DNA of 64,000 nt from Streptomyces fuscichromogenes (GCF_014645815.1 NZ_BMML01000021.1:124001-188000), one strand, 5' to 3'; shown: positions 24,203-33,370, numbered from the stretch's first letter. Notes: a model not told the origin generated them from the sequence alone. Program-made: numbers and translations.

Positions 24203-25528
24203 GTGGTGACCAGCACAACGCGCCGCAAGTCCGACCGGCGCACCTATGTTCTCGACACCAGCGTCCTGCTGGCCGACCCGAACGCCATGGCCCGCTTCGA
24301 GGAGCACGAGGTCGTGCTCCCGATCGTCGTGGTCACGGAACTGGAGGCCAAGCGGCACCATCCGGAGCTCGGTTACTTCGCCCGGCAGGCGCTGCGCCTG
24401 CTGGACGACTACCGGGTCCGGCACGGCCGCCTCGATGCCCCCATCCCGATCGGCGAACTCGGCGGCACCATCCGTGTCGAGCTCAACCACTCGGACCCCA
24501 GCGTGCTGCCCTCCGGCTACCGCCTGGGGGACAACGACTCCCGCATCCTCGCGGTCGCCCGCAACCTCCAGGCCGAGGGATACGACGTCACCGTCGTCTC
24601 GAAGGACCTGCCGCTCAGGATCAAGGCCTCGTCGGTCGGCCTCCTCGCCGAGGAGTACCGCGCCGAACTCGCCATCACGGGCGCCTCCGGCTGGACCGGG
24701 ATGTCCGAACTGACCCTGGCCGGCGAACAGGTGGACATCCTCTTCGAGGAGGGCCATGTGTACGTCCCGGAGGCCTCGGACCTCCCCGTGCACACCGGTC
24801 TGACCATCCAGTCGGAGCGCGGCAAGGCGCTCGGCAGGGTCACGGCGGAGGGCAACATCCGGCTGGTGCGCGGCGACCGTGAGGCGTTCGGCATCAAGGG
24901 CCGCAGCGCCGAGCAGCGCATCGCGCTCGACCTGCTGCTCGACCCGGACGTCGGGATCGTGTCGATGGGCGGCCGGGCCGGCACCGGCAAGAGCGCGCTG
25001 GCGCTGTGCGCGGGCCTGGAGGCGGTCCTGGAGCGCCGCCAGCACAAGAAGGTGATGGTCTTCCGTCCGCTCTACGCGGTCGGCGGGCAGGAACTCGGCT
25101 ATCTGCCGGGCTCCGAGTCGGAGAAGATGAGCCCCTGGGCGCAGGCGGTCTTCGACACCCTCTCGGCGGTCACCAGCCGCGAGGTCATCGAGGAGGTCAC
25201 CGCCCGCGGGATGCTGGAGGTGCTGCCGCTCACCCACATCCGCGGCCGCTCCCTGCACGACGCGTACGTGATCGTGGACGAGGCCCAGTCGCTGGAGCGG
25301 AACGTCCTGCTGACCGTTCTGTCCCGGATCGGCGCCAACTCACGGGTGGTTCTGACCCATGACGTGGCGCAGAGGGACAATCTTCGGGTGGGGCGTTACG
25401 ACGGTGTGGTCGCGGTCGTGGAGAAGCTGAAGGGGCATCCGCTGTTCGCGCATGTCACCCTCACCCGGTCCGAGAGGTCCCAGATCGCCGCACTTGTGAC
25501 CGAAATGCTGGAGGACGGGCACATCTGA
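24203..25528 (+). CDS. PIN-domain plus PhoH-family ATPase
   Basis: A 441-residue cytosolic protein of the PhoH2 type: an N-terminal PIN nuclease domain (about 12-150; YVLDTSVLL with its first catalytic Asp, DNDSRI later) joined to a PhoH P-loop ATPase (about 230-440; GRAGTGKSALAL Walker A, VIVDEAQ Walker B). Related proteins unwind and cut RNA. GTG 24203 or 24206 fits; GAGGGGG lies 12 bases upstream. It is preceded by a structured leader and followed by a hairpin. Confidence 0.9.
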   Translation: MVTSTTRRKSDRRTYVLDTSVLLADPNAMARFEEHEVVLPIVVVTELEAKRHHPELGYFARQALRLLDDYRVRHGRLDAPIPIGELGGTIRVELNHSDPSVLPSGYRLGDNDSRILAVARNLQAEGYDVTVVSKDLPLRIKASSVGLLAEEYRAELAITGASGWTGMSELTLAGEQVDILFEEGHVYVPEASDLPVHTGLTIQSERGKALGRVTAEGNIRLVRGDREAFGIKGRSAEQRIALDLLLDPDVGIVSMGGRAGTGKSALALCAGLEAVLERRQHKKVMVFRPLYAVGGQELGYLPGSESEKMSPWAQAVFDTLSAVTSREVIEEVTARGMLEVLPLTHIRGRSLHDAYVIVDEAQSLERNVLLTVLSRIGANSRVVLTHDVAQRDNLRVGRYDGVVAVVEKLKGHPLFAHVTLTRSERSQIAALVTEMLEDGHI

Positions 25529-25573
25529 GCCATCTGTTCGCTGTGTCCAACTTGGGCTGATAACCCATCCGTT

Positions 25574-25615
25574 GGTGCCGTCCGGCAAAGGCCCCGAGCC
25601 TAGCCGGGCGGCACC
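25574..25615 (+). terminator. Hairpin after phoH-like gene
   Basis: Thirteen-base arms GGTGCCGTCCGGC and GCCGGGCGGCACC (one G-U pair) around a 16-base loop, 45 bases after the stop codon, without a T tract. Confidence 0.65.
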
Positions 25616-25658
25616 TTCGCGTGTGGCGGTTTCCTGAAATCCCCTGGGAGAAACCGGA

Positions 25659-25672
25659 TGTGAGCTTTCACA
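25659..25672. promoter_or_regulatory. Crp-like palindrome upstream of the SLT-type gene
   Basis: TGTGAGCTTTCACA fits the Streptomyces Crp pattern GTG-N6-CAC with one extra matching base on each side. Crp is known to affect wall-lytic genes in germination, so the context is plausible. A pattern this short can also arise by chance. Confidence 0.35.
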
Positions 25673-25954
25673 CGCAACTCTGAATTGCCACCCGGCGTCG
25701 GGGTACGGCAGAGTCTCACTCCTGTCAGGCCCCGCATACGACACACCTGTACCCCCAGCGGTACAGAACAACAGAAGCAGCACTGCTAATTCCATAGCGA
25801 CGTCGTATGCCGCCCGAGCACCACGCGGCGCTCCCTTCCGGGAGTTGCCCACCGGGCCCGTGTCTCCCGTGACCCAGTAGTGAGGAGACCAGTGCCGGGG
25901 GCACGATTGCGTCCGCCAGGGTCACCGAAGCGGGCGATGCTGGAAGGAAACCGT

Positions 25955-26641
25955 GTGAGCCGGATCTCGGTCCGGGGATTCGCAGTGGCCTCGGCCACCG
26001 CGGTCACCGCCGTCGGAAGCGTCGTGGGCGTGGCATCGGGCAGTGTTGCCCAGCCGAACAACGACGCCGAGGCTACGGCAGCCGACACCACGCTCCTCGC
26101 TGACCTGCCCGCCGGGCAGCAGGCCCAGGTGCAGACCGCGTCCCTGACGCAGCAGGCCGACGCCGTGGCGATCCAGGCCGACGCGAGCGCCAAGAAGGAC
26201 GCCGAGCAGGCGGCCCGGGTGGCCGCGGCCAAGACCGCCCAGGCCAAGAAGGCCGAAGCGGAGAAGGCGGCCAAGGAGGCCAAGGAGCGCGCCGAGGCGA
26301 AGACGACGGCCAGCCGTTCGTCCTCCAGCTTCCCGGTCCAGAGCTCGTACACCGTGGCGCAGATCCAGGCGATGGCGCAGCAGATGGTGGCCAGCGGCCA
26401 GTACCAGTGCTTCAGCAACATCGTGGACCACGAGTCCAGCTGGAACTACCAGGTGGTCAACGCCTCCTCCGGTGCCTTCGGTCTCTTCCAGGCGCTGCCC
26501 GGCTCCAAGATGGCGTCCGCCGGCGCCGACTGGCAGACCAACCCGGCCACGCAGATCAAGTGGGGCCTGAACTACATGAACTCCCGGTACGGCAGCCCTT
26601 GTGAGGCCTGGACGTTCTGGCAGGCGAACCACTGGTACTAG
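25955..26641 (+). CDS. Secreted SLT-type (lytic transglycosylase-like) protein
   Basis: A 228-residue exported protein. A signal peptide (about 1-38, VSRISVRGFAVASATAV) precedes an Ala/Lys/Glu-rich coiled coil (about 65-125) and a C-terminal lysozyme-like domain (about 145-228) with IVDHESSWNYQVVNASSGAFGLFQALPG, where the Glu is the likely catalytic acid. It should act on peptidoglycan glycan strands outside the cell. GTG 25955 is chosen because GGAAGG lies 7 bases upstream; ATG 25937 is in frame too. It ends exactly after NHWY, as is common for this Streptomyces group. Confidence 0.85.
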   Translation: MSRISVRGFAVASATAVTAVGSVVGVASGSVAQPNNDAEATAADTTLLADLPAGQQAQVQTASLTQQADAVAIQADASAKKDAEQAARVAAAKTAQAKKAEAEKAAKEAKERAEAKTTASRSSSSFPVQSSYTVAQIQAMAQQMVASGQYQCFSNIVDHESSWNYQVVNASSGAFGLFQALPGSKMASAGADWQTNPATQIKWGLNYMNSRYGSPCEAWTFWQANHWY

Positions 26642-26712
26642 GCGCTCCGCTGGGGTGCGGCCGACAAGACGCCTCGCGGTCCGTGGTTCGCCGCGGGCCG
26701 AGGGTGGCTGGT

Positions 26713-26737
26713 CGCGCAGTTCCCCGCGCCCCTGAAA
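26713..26737. repeat. Dispersed palindrome family A, single arm
   Basis: One arm only of the element seen at 6235 (core CGCGCAGTTCCCCGCGCCCC, then TGAAA), in the gap after the SLT-type gene. Confidence 0.75.
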
Positions 26738-26790
26738 AGCGAAAAGACAAAGACGGGCGCGTTGTAGTGAGCCCCTCTCAACCCTTTGGC

Positions 26791-26819
26791 AGCCCCTCCC
26801 CGTCCTAGGGGGAGGGGCT
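26791..26819 (+). terminator. Hairpin terminator between SLT-type and AI-2E permease genes
   Basis: AGCCCCTCCCC and its complement with a 7-base loop, followed by GTTG. It lies about 150 bases after the stop codon. Confidence 0.65.
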
Positions 26820-26879
26820 GTTGCCCTGTACGGTCGGACCGGACGACTCCAGGGGGGAGTGGTGGGGAGAGGGCGGATC

Positions 26880-28241
26880 ATGTCGAGCGTGCCTGAGTGG
26901 CTCGGCCGTATCGGTGCCGGACTGACCGAGATGGGCGAGCGGCTGGACGAACGCCGGGCCGAGGTGGAGCGGGAGCACGCCGACCCGGCGCCACCCCCTC
27001 CGGTCGTGCCCGCCCCGGCCCCCGCCCCCGTCCCGCAGGCCCCCGCGCCCGTCCGCAAGCCGCTGCCGCGCCCCGATCCCGTGACCGCGGTCCCCTGGGG
27101 CGTGCGGGTCGCCGCCGAGGCCAGCTGGCGGCTGCTGGTGCTGGCCGGTGCCGTCTGGATGCTGATGCGGGTCATCAGCGCCGTCCAACTGGTCGTCTTC
27201 GCCTTCGTCATCGCCCTGCTGATCACCGCCCTGCTCCAGCCCACGGTCGCCCGGCTGCGCCGCTACGGCGTGCCGCGCGGCCTCGCCACCACGCTCACCG
27301 CCATCTCCGGGTTCGTGGTGATCGGCCTGATGGGCTGGTTCGTGACCTGGCAGGTCATGGAGAACATCGACACGCTCTCCGACCAGATCCAGAGCGGCAT
27401 CGACGATCTGCGCAACTGGCTGCTGAAGAGCCCCTTCCACGTCACCGACAAGCAGATCAACCAGATCGCCAAGAACCTCCGCGAGGCGATCGGCGCCAAC
27501 ACCGACCAGATCACGTCGTTCGGCCTGGAGGGCGTCCAGGTCGTCGTGGAGGCCCTCACCGGCATCCTGCTGGTCTTCTTCTCGACGCTCTTCCTGCTGT
27601 ACGACGGGGACCGCATCTGGCGCTGGTTCCTGAAGCTGGTGCCCGCCGCCGCCCGCGAGGGTGTGGCCGGCGCCGGCCCGCGCGCCTGGCGCACGCTCAC
27701 GGCCTACGTCCGGGGTACCGTCCTGGTCGCCCTCATCGACGCCATCTTCATCGGCATCGGCATCTACTTCCTGCATGTCCCGATGGCCGTGCCGCTGGCC
27801 GTCTTCATCTTCCTGTTCTCGTTCATCCCGCTGGTCGGCGCCGTCGCCTCCGGCGCGCTGGCGGTGATCGTGGCACTGGTCACCCAGGGCGTCGTCACCG
27901 CGGTGCTGACCCTGGCGGTGGTGCTCGCGGTCCAGCAGATCGAGGGCCACATCCTCCAGCCGTTCATCCTCGGCCGGGCGGTCCGCGTCCACCCTCTCGC
28001 CGTGGTCCTCACGGTCACGGCCGGCAGCCTGGTGGCGGGCCTGGGCGGCGCGGTGGTGGCGGTACCGCTGGTGGCGGTCGCCAACACGGTGGTCAGCTAC
28101 CTCCACCAGTACTCGAACGAGCGATACGCGACCACCGACCCCGCCGCCCCAGACCAGCCCCACGAACCGCCCCCTCCCACCCCCGACGAAACCGATCAGC
28201 CACACTCTTCGGGCCGTCCGGCACTTGACGAAGCTGATTAG
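26880..28241 (+). CDS. AI-2E family (TqsA/PerM-type) membrane transporter
   Basis: A 453-residue polytopic protein. After a Pro/Ala-rich cytosolic N-terminus (about 1-75) come two or three membrane helices, a soluble loop with STLFLLYDGDRIWRWFLKLVP near 240, and four or five more helices including FIFLFSFIPLVGAVASG and QQIEGHILQPFILGRAV, the family signature. The family includes exporters of autoinducer and Na+/H+ antiporters, and the substrate here is unknown. The last ~20 codons (DETDQPHSSGRPALDEAD) read into the dispersed repeat family B, so the C-terminus appears to have been replaced by repeat DNA. Confidence 0.85.
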   Translation: MSSVPEWLGRIGAGLTEMGERLDERRAEVEREHADPAPPPPVVPAPAPAPVPQAPAPVRKPLPRPDPVTAVPWGVRVAAEASWRLLVLAGAVWMLMRVISAVQLVVFAFVIALLITALLQPTVARLRRYGVPRGLATTLTAISGFVVIGLMGWFVTWQVMENIDTLSDQIQSGIDDLRNWLLKSPFHVTDKQINQIAKNLREAIGANTDQITSFGLEGVQVVVEALTGILLVFFSTLFLLYDGDRIWRWFLKLVPAAAREGVAGAGPRAWRTLTAYVRGTVLVALIDAIFIGIGIYFLHVPMAVPLAVFIFLFSFIPLVGAVASGALAVIVALVTQGVVTAVLTLAVVLAVQQIEGHILQPFILGRAVRVHPLAVVLTVTAGSLVAGLGGAVVAVPLVAVANTVVSYLHQYSNERYATTDPAAPDQPHEPPPPTPDETDQPHSSGRPALDEAD

Positions 28242-28443
28242 CCACACTCTTCGGCCGGTCCGCACGCGACGACAGCGATCAGCCACACCCTCCAGCCCGT
28301 CCGGCGTTTGAGGACGGCGATCAGCCATAGCAATCAGCCCGTCCGGCACTTGACGACGGCGATCAGCCATAGCAATCAGCCTGTCCGGCGTTTGAGGACG
28401 AGGCCGTTCAGGCCGAACGGGGGGTCTGGGGGCGCAGCCCCCA
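28195..28443. repeat. Dispersed repeat family B, tandem cluster 1
   Basis: Four to five imperfect units of the type ATCAGCCxxxxxx-CAGCCCGTCCGGCGTTTGAGGACG follow each other. The last ends with a GAGGCCGTTCAGGCCGAA extension and GGGGGCGCAGCCCCC. The same unit recurs at 41825-41990 and 49391-49450. The first copy overlaps the end of the AI-2E permease gene. Confidence 0.85.
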
Positions 28444-28499
28444 GGAGTGCGGGAGTCGCCGCCCACGGGAGGTGAGCAGGGTTCCCGGAGTCACGGCGC

Positions 28500-28675
28500 C
28501 TACTCCACCCCGGCCAGGACGGCTTCGGCCTCCAGCGTGACACCCCACCACCGATGCGATCTCGAACGCCTCCTGGATCACCTCCCGGTCGACCCCGGCC
28601 CTGCGCAGCACCCGCTCGTGGGAGTCCAGGCACATCCCGCAGTTCGAACCCGGGGAACCTGTCACCGACAGTGAG
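28500..28675 (-). pseudogene. Fused remnant of ahpC (first codons) and ahpD (last third)
   Basis: On the minus strand, 28675-28640 reads LTVGDRFPGFEL, the N-terminus of alkyl hydroperoxide reductase AhpC, but without a start codon (GGA where ATG is expected) after an intact AAGGAG. At about 28640 it switches frame into CGMCLDSHERVLRRAGVDREVIQEAFEIASVV, the CxxC-containing end of AhpD. A second frameshift follows, and then VTLEAEAVLAGVE with its TAG at 28500-28502. This is one deletion of most of ahpC and ahpD plus a small indel. The remnant lies divergent to oxyR, the usual Streptomyces order. Confidence 0.85.
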
Positions 28676-28814
28676 TCCACACTCTCCTTGCAGCGCGGAG
28701 CGACCCCGGATCGCGGGGCCTGCTCCGACGGGTTGGACGCCGCTGATCGCGGCACAAGGTGCATTGATTCCTGAAATAGCTACACTCGGCAGGGTTGATC
28801 GGAGGTGGCTATTA

Positions 28815-29789
28815 GTGGCTCTGGGTAATCCCCTGGGGAGCGGCGCCGCGGGCAAGCGGCGGCAGCCCAGTCTCGCGCAGCTGCGTGCCTTCGCCGCGGT
28901 CGCCGAGCACCTGCACTTCCGGGACGCGGCGGCCGCGATAGGCATGAGCCAGCCCGCCCTGTCGGGGTCGGTCGCCGCGCTGGAGGAGACGCTCGGCGTC
29001 ACGCTCCTGGAGCGCACCACCCGCAAGGTGCTGCTCTCGCCCGCCGGCGCGCGGCTCGCCGTACGGGCGCGCGCGGTGCTGGACGAGGTGCAGGCGCTGC
29101 TGGCGGAGGCCGAGGCGGTGCGGGCGCCGTTCACCGGCGTGCTGCGGCTCGGGGTGATCCCCACCGTCGCGCCGTATCTGCTGCCGACCGTCCTCGGCCT
29201 GGTCCACGACCGCTATCCGGACCTCGACCTCCAGGTCCACGAGGAGCAGACCGCCAGCCTCCTGGACGGGCTCACCGCCGGCCGCCTCGACCTGCTGCTG
29301 CTCGCGGTCCCGCTGGGCATCCCCGGTGTCGTCGAACTCCCCCTGTTCGACGAGGACTTCGTGCTCGTCACGCCGCTCGGCCACCCGCTCGGCGGCCGCA
29401 GCGGCATCGCCCGCGAGGCGCTCAGGGAGCTCAACCTGCTGCTCCTGGACGAGGGACACTGCCTGCGCGACCAGGCCCTCGACATCTGCCGGGAGGCGGG
29501 ACGGGAGGACGTCCCGGTGACCACCACGGCCGCCGGCCTCGCCACCCTCGTGCAGCTGGTGGCCGGCGGGCTCGGCTGCACCCTGCTGCCGCACACCGCC
29601 GTCAGGGTCGAGACCAGCCGCAGCGAGCAGCTGCGCACCGGCTCCTTCGCGGAGCCCGCCCCGAGCCGCCGGGTGGCCCTCGCGATGCGCGCCGGGGCGG
29701 CGCGCGGCGCCGAGTACCGGGAGCTGGCGGCCGCGTTGCGCGAGGCGCTGCGGCCGCTGCCCGTCCGGGTCCTCGGCGCCGGGTCCTGA
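28815..29789 (+). CDS. oxyR: Hydrogen peroxide sensor regulator OxyR (LysR family)
   Basis: A 324-residue LysR-type activator. The N-terminal winged helix (about 20-80, PSLAQLRAFAAVAEHLHF) is followed by a LysR effector domain. The redox pair sits in GHCLRDQALDIC (Cys216 and Cys225, nine apart as in E. coli OxyR Cys199/Cys208), so peroxide sensing should be intact. GTG 28815 has GGAGGTGG 6 bases before it. The divergent target genes ahpC and ahpD next door are destroyed, which makes this regulator an orphan at its own locus. Confidence 0.92.
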   Translation: MALGNPLGSGAAGKRRQPSLAQLRAFAAVAEHLHFRDAAAAIGMSQPALSGSVAALEETLGVTLLERTTRKVLLSPAGARLAVRARAVLDEVQALLAEAEAVRAPFTGVLRLGVIPTVAPYLLPTVLGLVHDRYPDLDLQVHEEQTASLLDGLTAGRLDLLLLAVPLGIPGVVELPLFDEDFVLVTPLGHPLGGRSGIAREALRELNLLLLDEGHCLRDQALDICREAGREDVPVTTTAAGLATLVQLVAGGLGCTLLPHTAVRVETSRSEQLRTGSFAEPAPSRRVALAMRAGAARGAEYRELAAALREALRPLPVRVLGAGS

Positions 29790-29800
29790 CCTCGGACCTG

Positions 29801-32143
29801 CTATTCGGTGCGCAGCCCGTCCGGGCGCATCAGCCGCAGCAGCGCCGGCAGGCTGAGCAGGGTCACGGCGAGGACGATCGCCGCGCCGACCCCGGTCATC
29901 GACAGCACGCTCGGCCAGTCCACGCGCAGCGGTACGGCCGTCATCTTCATCAGCACCCCGCCGAGCGTCAGCCCGACCGTCATGGCCAGCAGCAGCCCCA
30001 GGGCGATGGGGATCGCCGTCTGCCAGAGCACGGACAGGGTGAGCGTACGGCGCCGGGTGCCGAAGGCGATCAGCGACGACAGCAGCTTCTTGCGCTCCCG
30101 CAGCTGCTCCAGCTGGGAGACCAGCAGGCTCGCCCCGATGAGGGCGAGGACGGCGGCGGCACCCGCGAACAGGCCGGTACGGATGGCGCCGTAGCGGGTG
30201 GAGCGCTCGGTCGACTGCCAGATCGACACGTCGGCGAGCACGTCGACCGCCTGGACGGTGGTCCGTATCTCCTCGGTGGCCTCCGGTTCCGGGACCTTCG
30301 GGTCCAGCATGACGTAGACACTGCTGCCGAGGCTGGGCCGGGCCTTGGCCGGCAGGGCGGACGGCGTGACCAGCAGGCCCGTCAGGTCGCCGCGCAGGGC
30401 GTCCTTGCGGACCTGTGCGCGCCCGAGCTCGGCCGGCAGGGTCCAGCGGGCCTCGGCCCCCTTCGTGTTGCCGGGGTAGCTGGGGTCGACCCAGACCGTG
30501 TGCCCCGGTGTCATCAGCTTGCGGGAGGCGGCATCGGTGAACGCGCCACTGGAGACGAAGGCGTCACCCTCGTGGCAGGAGGAGATCCTGGCCAGTTCCC
30601 GCAGGGCCGCGCAGTCGCCGACCATGATCTGGATGGTGTCCTCGGTGGTCTCGGGCCGGGCCCCGAACGAGGTCTCCGACAGCGTCACGGTCCGCCGTAC
30701 GCCCCGGGTCGCGCGCAGGGCGCGGACGGTGGCGTCCGGGGTGGTGGCGGCGCGCAGGTCGACCTCCAGCTGGGTGCGGGACGGGTCCTTCCCGGTCGAC
30801 TTGGTGTAGTCCGCGTCGACGCCGGCGAACAGCATCTGGAGCGCGATCGCCCCGGCCACCGCCACCGCGATGCCGTTCACCATCCGGGCCGCCGTACCGC
30901 TGCTCAACTGGAGCCTGCGGACCGCCAGCTGCCAGGAGACCGGGCCGCCGTCGAGGCGGCCGACGGCCCGCTCCACCAGCCAGGGCAGCAGGGCGGTGAT
31001 GCCGACCAGCAGGGCCAGCACGCCGAAGGTCACCAGATAGGGGTTGAAGTCGCCGCCGCCGTTGCCCTTCCCGATCATCGGGGTGAGCATCAGCAGGCCG
31101 AGCAGCGGCAGCAGCAGCCGCCACCACAGCCGGCGCCGCCCGGGTCCGGACGTGCGCACCACGCCCAGCGGTTCGATGACGACCCGGCGCAGCGAGAACA
31201 GGGTGACCAGCACGGCGGTCGCCGGGACCGCGAGGGCCACCAGCAGCGCCAGGACGGGCGACGGGGTGAGGTAGTCCGGGAAGATGCTGACGTCGAACAG
31301 CTCGATCGACGAGGCGAGCTGGGCACCGGCCAGGAAGAAGCCGACGCCGAACACCAGCCCCAGCACGGAGCCCGCGAGCGCCTCGCCCGCCGCGATCCGC
31401 CGGGCCGTCCCGCCGTCGCAGCCGATCAGGCGCAGGGCCGCGAGCCGCCGGTCGCGCTGCTCGCCGCCGAACCGCACCGCGGTGGCGACGAAGATGGCGA
31501 CCGGGGTGAGCAGTACCACGAACACCATCAGGACGAGCAGCAGCAGGACCGGGTCCAGCGGTTCGGACCCCTGGGAGGTGGTGTCCCCGAAGCGGTCGAT
31601 CCGCTCCACGTTGCCCTTGCCGAGCAGCGGGACCAGCTTCTCGGAGCCCGCGTAGTAGGCGAGTTCGCGCGAGCCGATGAGCCCGGACTCCCCGATGGTG
31701 CCGACGACCTTGCCGGGCAGCCGCTCGCGCAGCAGCGCGGTGCCGGGGGACCTCAGCAGGTCGGCCAGCGCGGGGGAGACGTACATCTCGCCCGCGGCCG
31801 GGAGCCGGTCGATGCCCGGCGGCAGGGGCGCCTTGGCGCCCTCCGGCTGGAGCAGCCGGCCGCGCACGTCCTTGGAGTGCCAGACGGTGTCGGTGTGGGC
31901 GACCACGATGGTGTCGTCGGCCGGCTTGATGTCCGTGGAGGAGAACGAGTAGTCCTGCCGGGCGGCCTCGTGCGCGTGCCGGGTGTCCAGGATGCTGGGC
32001 ATCGCCGCCGTGAGCAGCAGCAGCGCCACCCCGAGCCCGACGCCGACGCCCGTCAGCAGGGCCCGGACCCAGCCCTCGCGTCCGCCGGTGAAGGCGAACC
32101 GCGTTCCCATGGCCAGGTCCCCGGCCCAGCGCCGTGCGCTCAT
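29801..32143 (-). CDS. ABC transporter permease, FtsX/MacB type
   Basis: A 780-residue membrane protein with two FtsX domains. An N-terminal helix (about 27-50), a large outside domain (about 50-200), a helix group (about 205-370 with VLLTPVAIFVATAVRFGGEQRDRRLAALRLIG), a middle pair near 385-440, a second outside domain and a C-terminal three-helix block with REKKLLSSLIAFGTRRRTL are visible. It overlaps the ATPase gene by 4 bases (ATGA). The substrate is unknown; such systems often export antimicrobials or lipids. It runs convergent with oxyR, the stops 11 bases apart. Confidence 0.88.
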   Translation of the reverse strand: MSARRWAGDLAMGTRFAFTGGREGWVRALLTGVGVGLGVALLLLTAAMPSILDTRHAHEAARQDYSFSSTDIKPADDTIVVAHTDTVWHSKDVRGRLLQPEGAKAPLPPGIDRLPAAGEMYVSPALADLLRSPGTALLRERLPGKVVGTIGESGLIGSRELAYYAGSEKLVPLLGKGNVERIDRFGDTTSQGSEPLDPVLLLLVLMVFVVLLTPVAIFVATAVRFGGEQRDRRLAALRLIGCDGGTARRIAAGEALAGSVLGLVFGVGFFLAGAQLASSIELFDVSIFPDYLTPSPVLALLVALAVPATAVLVTLFSLRRVVIEPLGVVRTSGPGRRRLWWRLLLPLLGLLMLTPMIGKGNGGGDFNPYLVTFGVLALLVGITALLPWLVERAVGRLDGGPVSWQLAVRRLQLSSGTAARMVNGIAVAVAGAIALQMLFAGVDADYTKSTGKDPSRTQLEVDLRAATTPDATVRALRATRGVRRTVTLSETSFGARPETTEDTIQIMVGDCAALRELARISSCHEGDAFVSSGAFTDAASRKLMTPGHTVWVDPSYPGNTKGAEARWTLPAELGRAQVRKDALRGDLTGLLVTPSALPAKARPSLGSSVYVMLDPKVPEPEATEEIRTTVQAVDVLADVSIWQSTERSTRYGAIRTGLFAGAAAVLALIGASLLVSQLEQLRERKKLLSSLIAFGTRRRTLTLSVLWQTAIPIALGLLLAMTVGLTLGGVLMKMTAVPLRVDWPSVLSMTGVGAAIVLAVTLLSLPALLRLMRPDGLRTE

Positions 32144-32838
32144 ACGGCCCGCTCCATGTCCCGGGACCTGCCGTCCCGTACGACGATCTCGCGGTCGGAG
32201 TAGGCGGCCACCCGTGCCTCGTGCGTGACGAGGACGACGGCCGCGTTGGTGGAGCGGGCGGCGTCCGTCAGCAGTTCCATCACCCGCTCGCCGTTGAGCG
32301 AGTCGAGCGCGCCGGTCGGCTCGTCCGCGAACAGCACCCGCGGCCCGGTCACCAGCGAGCGGGCCACCGCGACCCGCTGCCCCTGACCGCCGGAGACCTC
32401 GCCGGGCCGCTTCTTGGCGAGGTCGTCGACCTCCAGGCGCTGCATCCAGCCCAGCGCGGTCTTCTCGGCCTCCTTGCGGGAGGTGCCGTTCAGCCGCAGC
32501 GGCAGCGCGACGTTCTCCACGCAGGTCAGTTCGGGGACCAGCTGCCCGAACTGGAAGACGAACCCGAACTCGCTGCGGCGCAGCGAGCTGCGCTCGGCGT
32601 CGTTCATGGTCGCCATCTCCCGGCCGGCGTACCGGATCGACCCGGAGTCGGGCGGCACGATCCCGGCGAGGCAGTGCAGCAGCGTCGACTTGCCGGACCC
32701 GGAGGGGCCCATCACGGCGACGACCTCACCCGGATGTATGGAGAACCCGGCCCCGTCGAGGGCGACGGTCGGGCCGTAGGCCTTGCGCAGGTCCTCGGCG
32801 GTGAGCAGCGAACCGGCCGGTGCGGCGGGGGCGTTCAC
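32140..32838 (-). CDS. ABC transporter ATP-binding protein, LolD/MacB type
   Basis: A 232-residue ATPase with Walker A GPSGSGKST (about 46-54), Q loop FGFVFQFGQL, signature SGGQGQRVA, Walker B VLFADEPTGALDS and switch His in VTHEARV. It should drive the permease encoded by the next gene. GTG 32838 overlaps the stop of the PadR gene by 4 bases, so the three genes form one translationally coupled operon. Confidence 0.93.
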   Translation of the reverse strand: MNAPAAPAGSLLTAEDLRKAYGPTVALDGAGFSIHPGEVVAVMGPSGSGKSTLLHCLAGIVPPDSGSIRYAGREMATMNDAERSSLRRSEFGFVFQFGQLVPELTCVENVALPLRLNGTSRKEAEKTALGWMQRLEVDDLAKKRPGEVSGGQGQRVAVARSLVTGPRVLFADEPTGALDSLNGERVMELLTDAARSTNAAVVLVTHEARVAAYSDREIVVRDGRSRDMERAV

Positions 32839-33359
32839 CTGGCCACCTCCACCCGGAGCTTGTCGAGCCGTGCCGCGGTCAGCTCCAGCCAGCGCAGGTC
32901 CGCCTCCAGGTGGAACAGCGCGTGGTCGCAGACGAGCTGGTCGGCGAGGTCGCCGTGGCGCTTGCGGTCGGTGAGGATGCGCATGCTGCGCAGGTGCTCG
33001 GAGCGCTGGTTGTCGAGGATGTCGCCGGCGTCGCGGTGCGTCAGCAGCGCGAGCACGACCTTGGTGTACAGGGTCGACTGGAGGTACTCGGCCGGCTTCT
33101 CCGGCGTCGCCAGCCACTGCTCGACGTCGGTGATCCCGGCGTCGGTGATGGCGTACCGCTTGCGCTCGGGTCCGCCGCCGGCCTCGATGCCGTCGACTTC
33201 CACGAGCCCGTTCTTCAGCAGCCGGGACATCGTCGAGTAGACCTGGCCGTAGTGCAGCGGCCGGTCGTGACCGAACTTCTCGTCGAAGGCCCGCTTCAGG
33301 TCGTAACCGTGGCGCGGGCCGGACTCCAGGAGCCCCAGGAGGGTGTGACCGATGGACAT
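32835..33359 (-). CDS. PadR-family transcriptional regulator
   Basis: A 174-residue regulator with the N-terminal PadR winged helix (SIGHTLLGLLESGPRHGYDLKRAFDEKF and GQVYSTMSRLLKNGLVEV) and a C-terminal helical dimer domain. It heads the ABC operon and is probably its repressor. ATG 33359 is chosen because the fold starts there and earlier codons overlap the probable operator. Confidence 0.9.
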   Translation of the reverse strand: MSIGHTLLGLLESGPRHGYDLKRAFDEKFGHDRPLHYGQVYSTMSRLLKNGLVEVDGIEAGGGPERKRYAITDAGITDVEQWLATPEKPAEYLQSTLYTKVVLALLTHRDAGDILDNQRSEHLRSMRILTDRKRHGDLADQLVCDHALFHLEADLRWLELTAARLDKLRVEVAR

Positions 33360-33370
33360 GCCGAGCACTC

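Larger units (their letters stand above)
25529..25954. other. 426-bp intergenic region before the SLT-type gene
   Basis: No gene is seen. It holds the hairpin after the PhoH gene, a Crp-like palindrome (25659) and a small inverted repeat CTGTACC/GGTACAG (25747-25766). I looked for the c-di-AMP (ydaO) riboswitch often found before Streptomyces wall hydrolases and did not find its conserved segments. Confidence 0.5.

Noticed and set aside
25529..25954. c-di-AMP (ydaO) riboswitch before the SLT-type gene
   Set aside because: Wall-hydrolase genes in Streptomyces often have one, but none of the conserved ydaO segments are present here.
28376..29164. Minus-strand 262-codon frame across oxyR
   Set aside because: Only its short LTVGDRFPGFEL piece is real (ahpC remnant); the rest is the shadow of oxyR.
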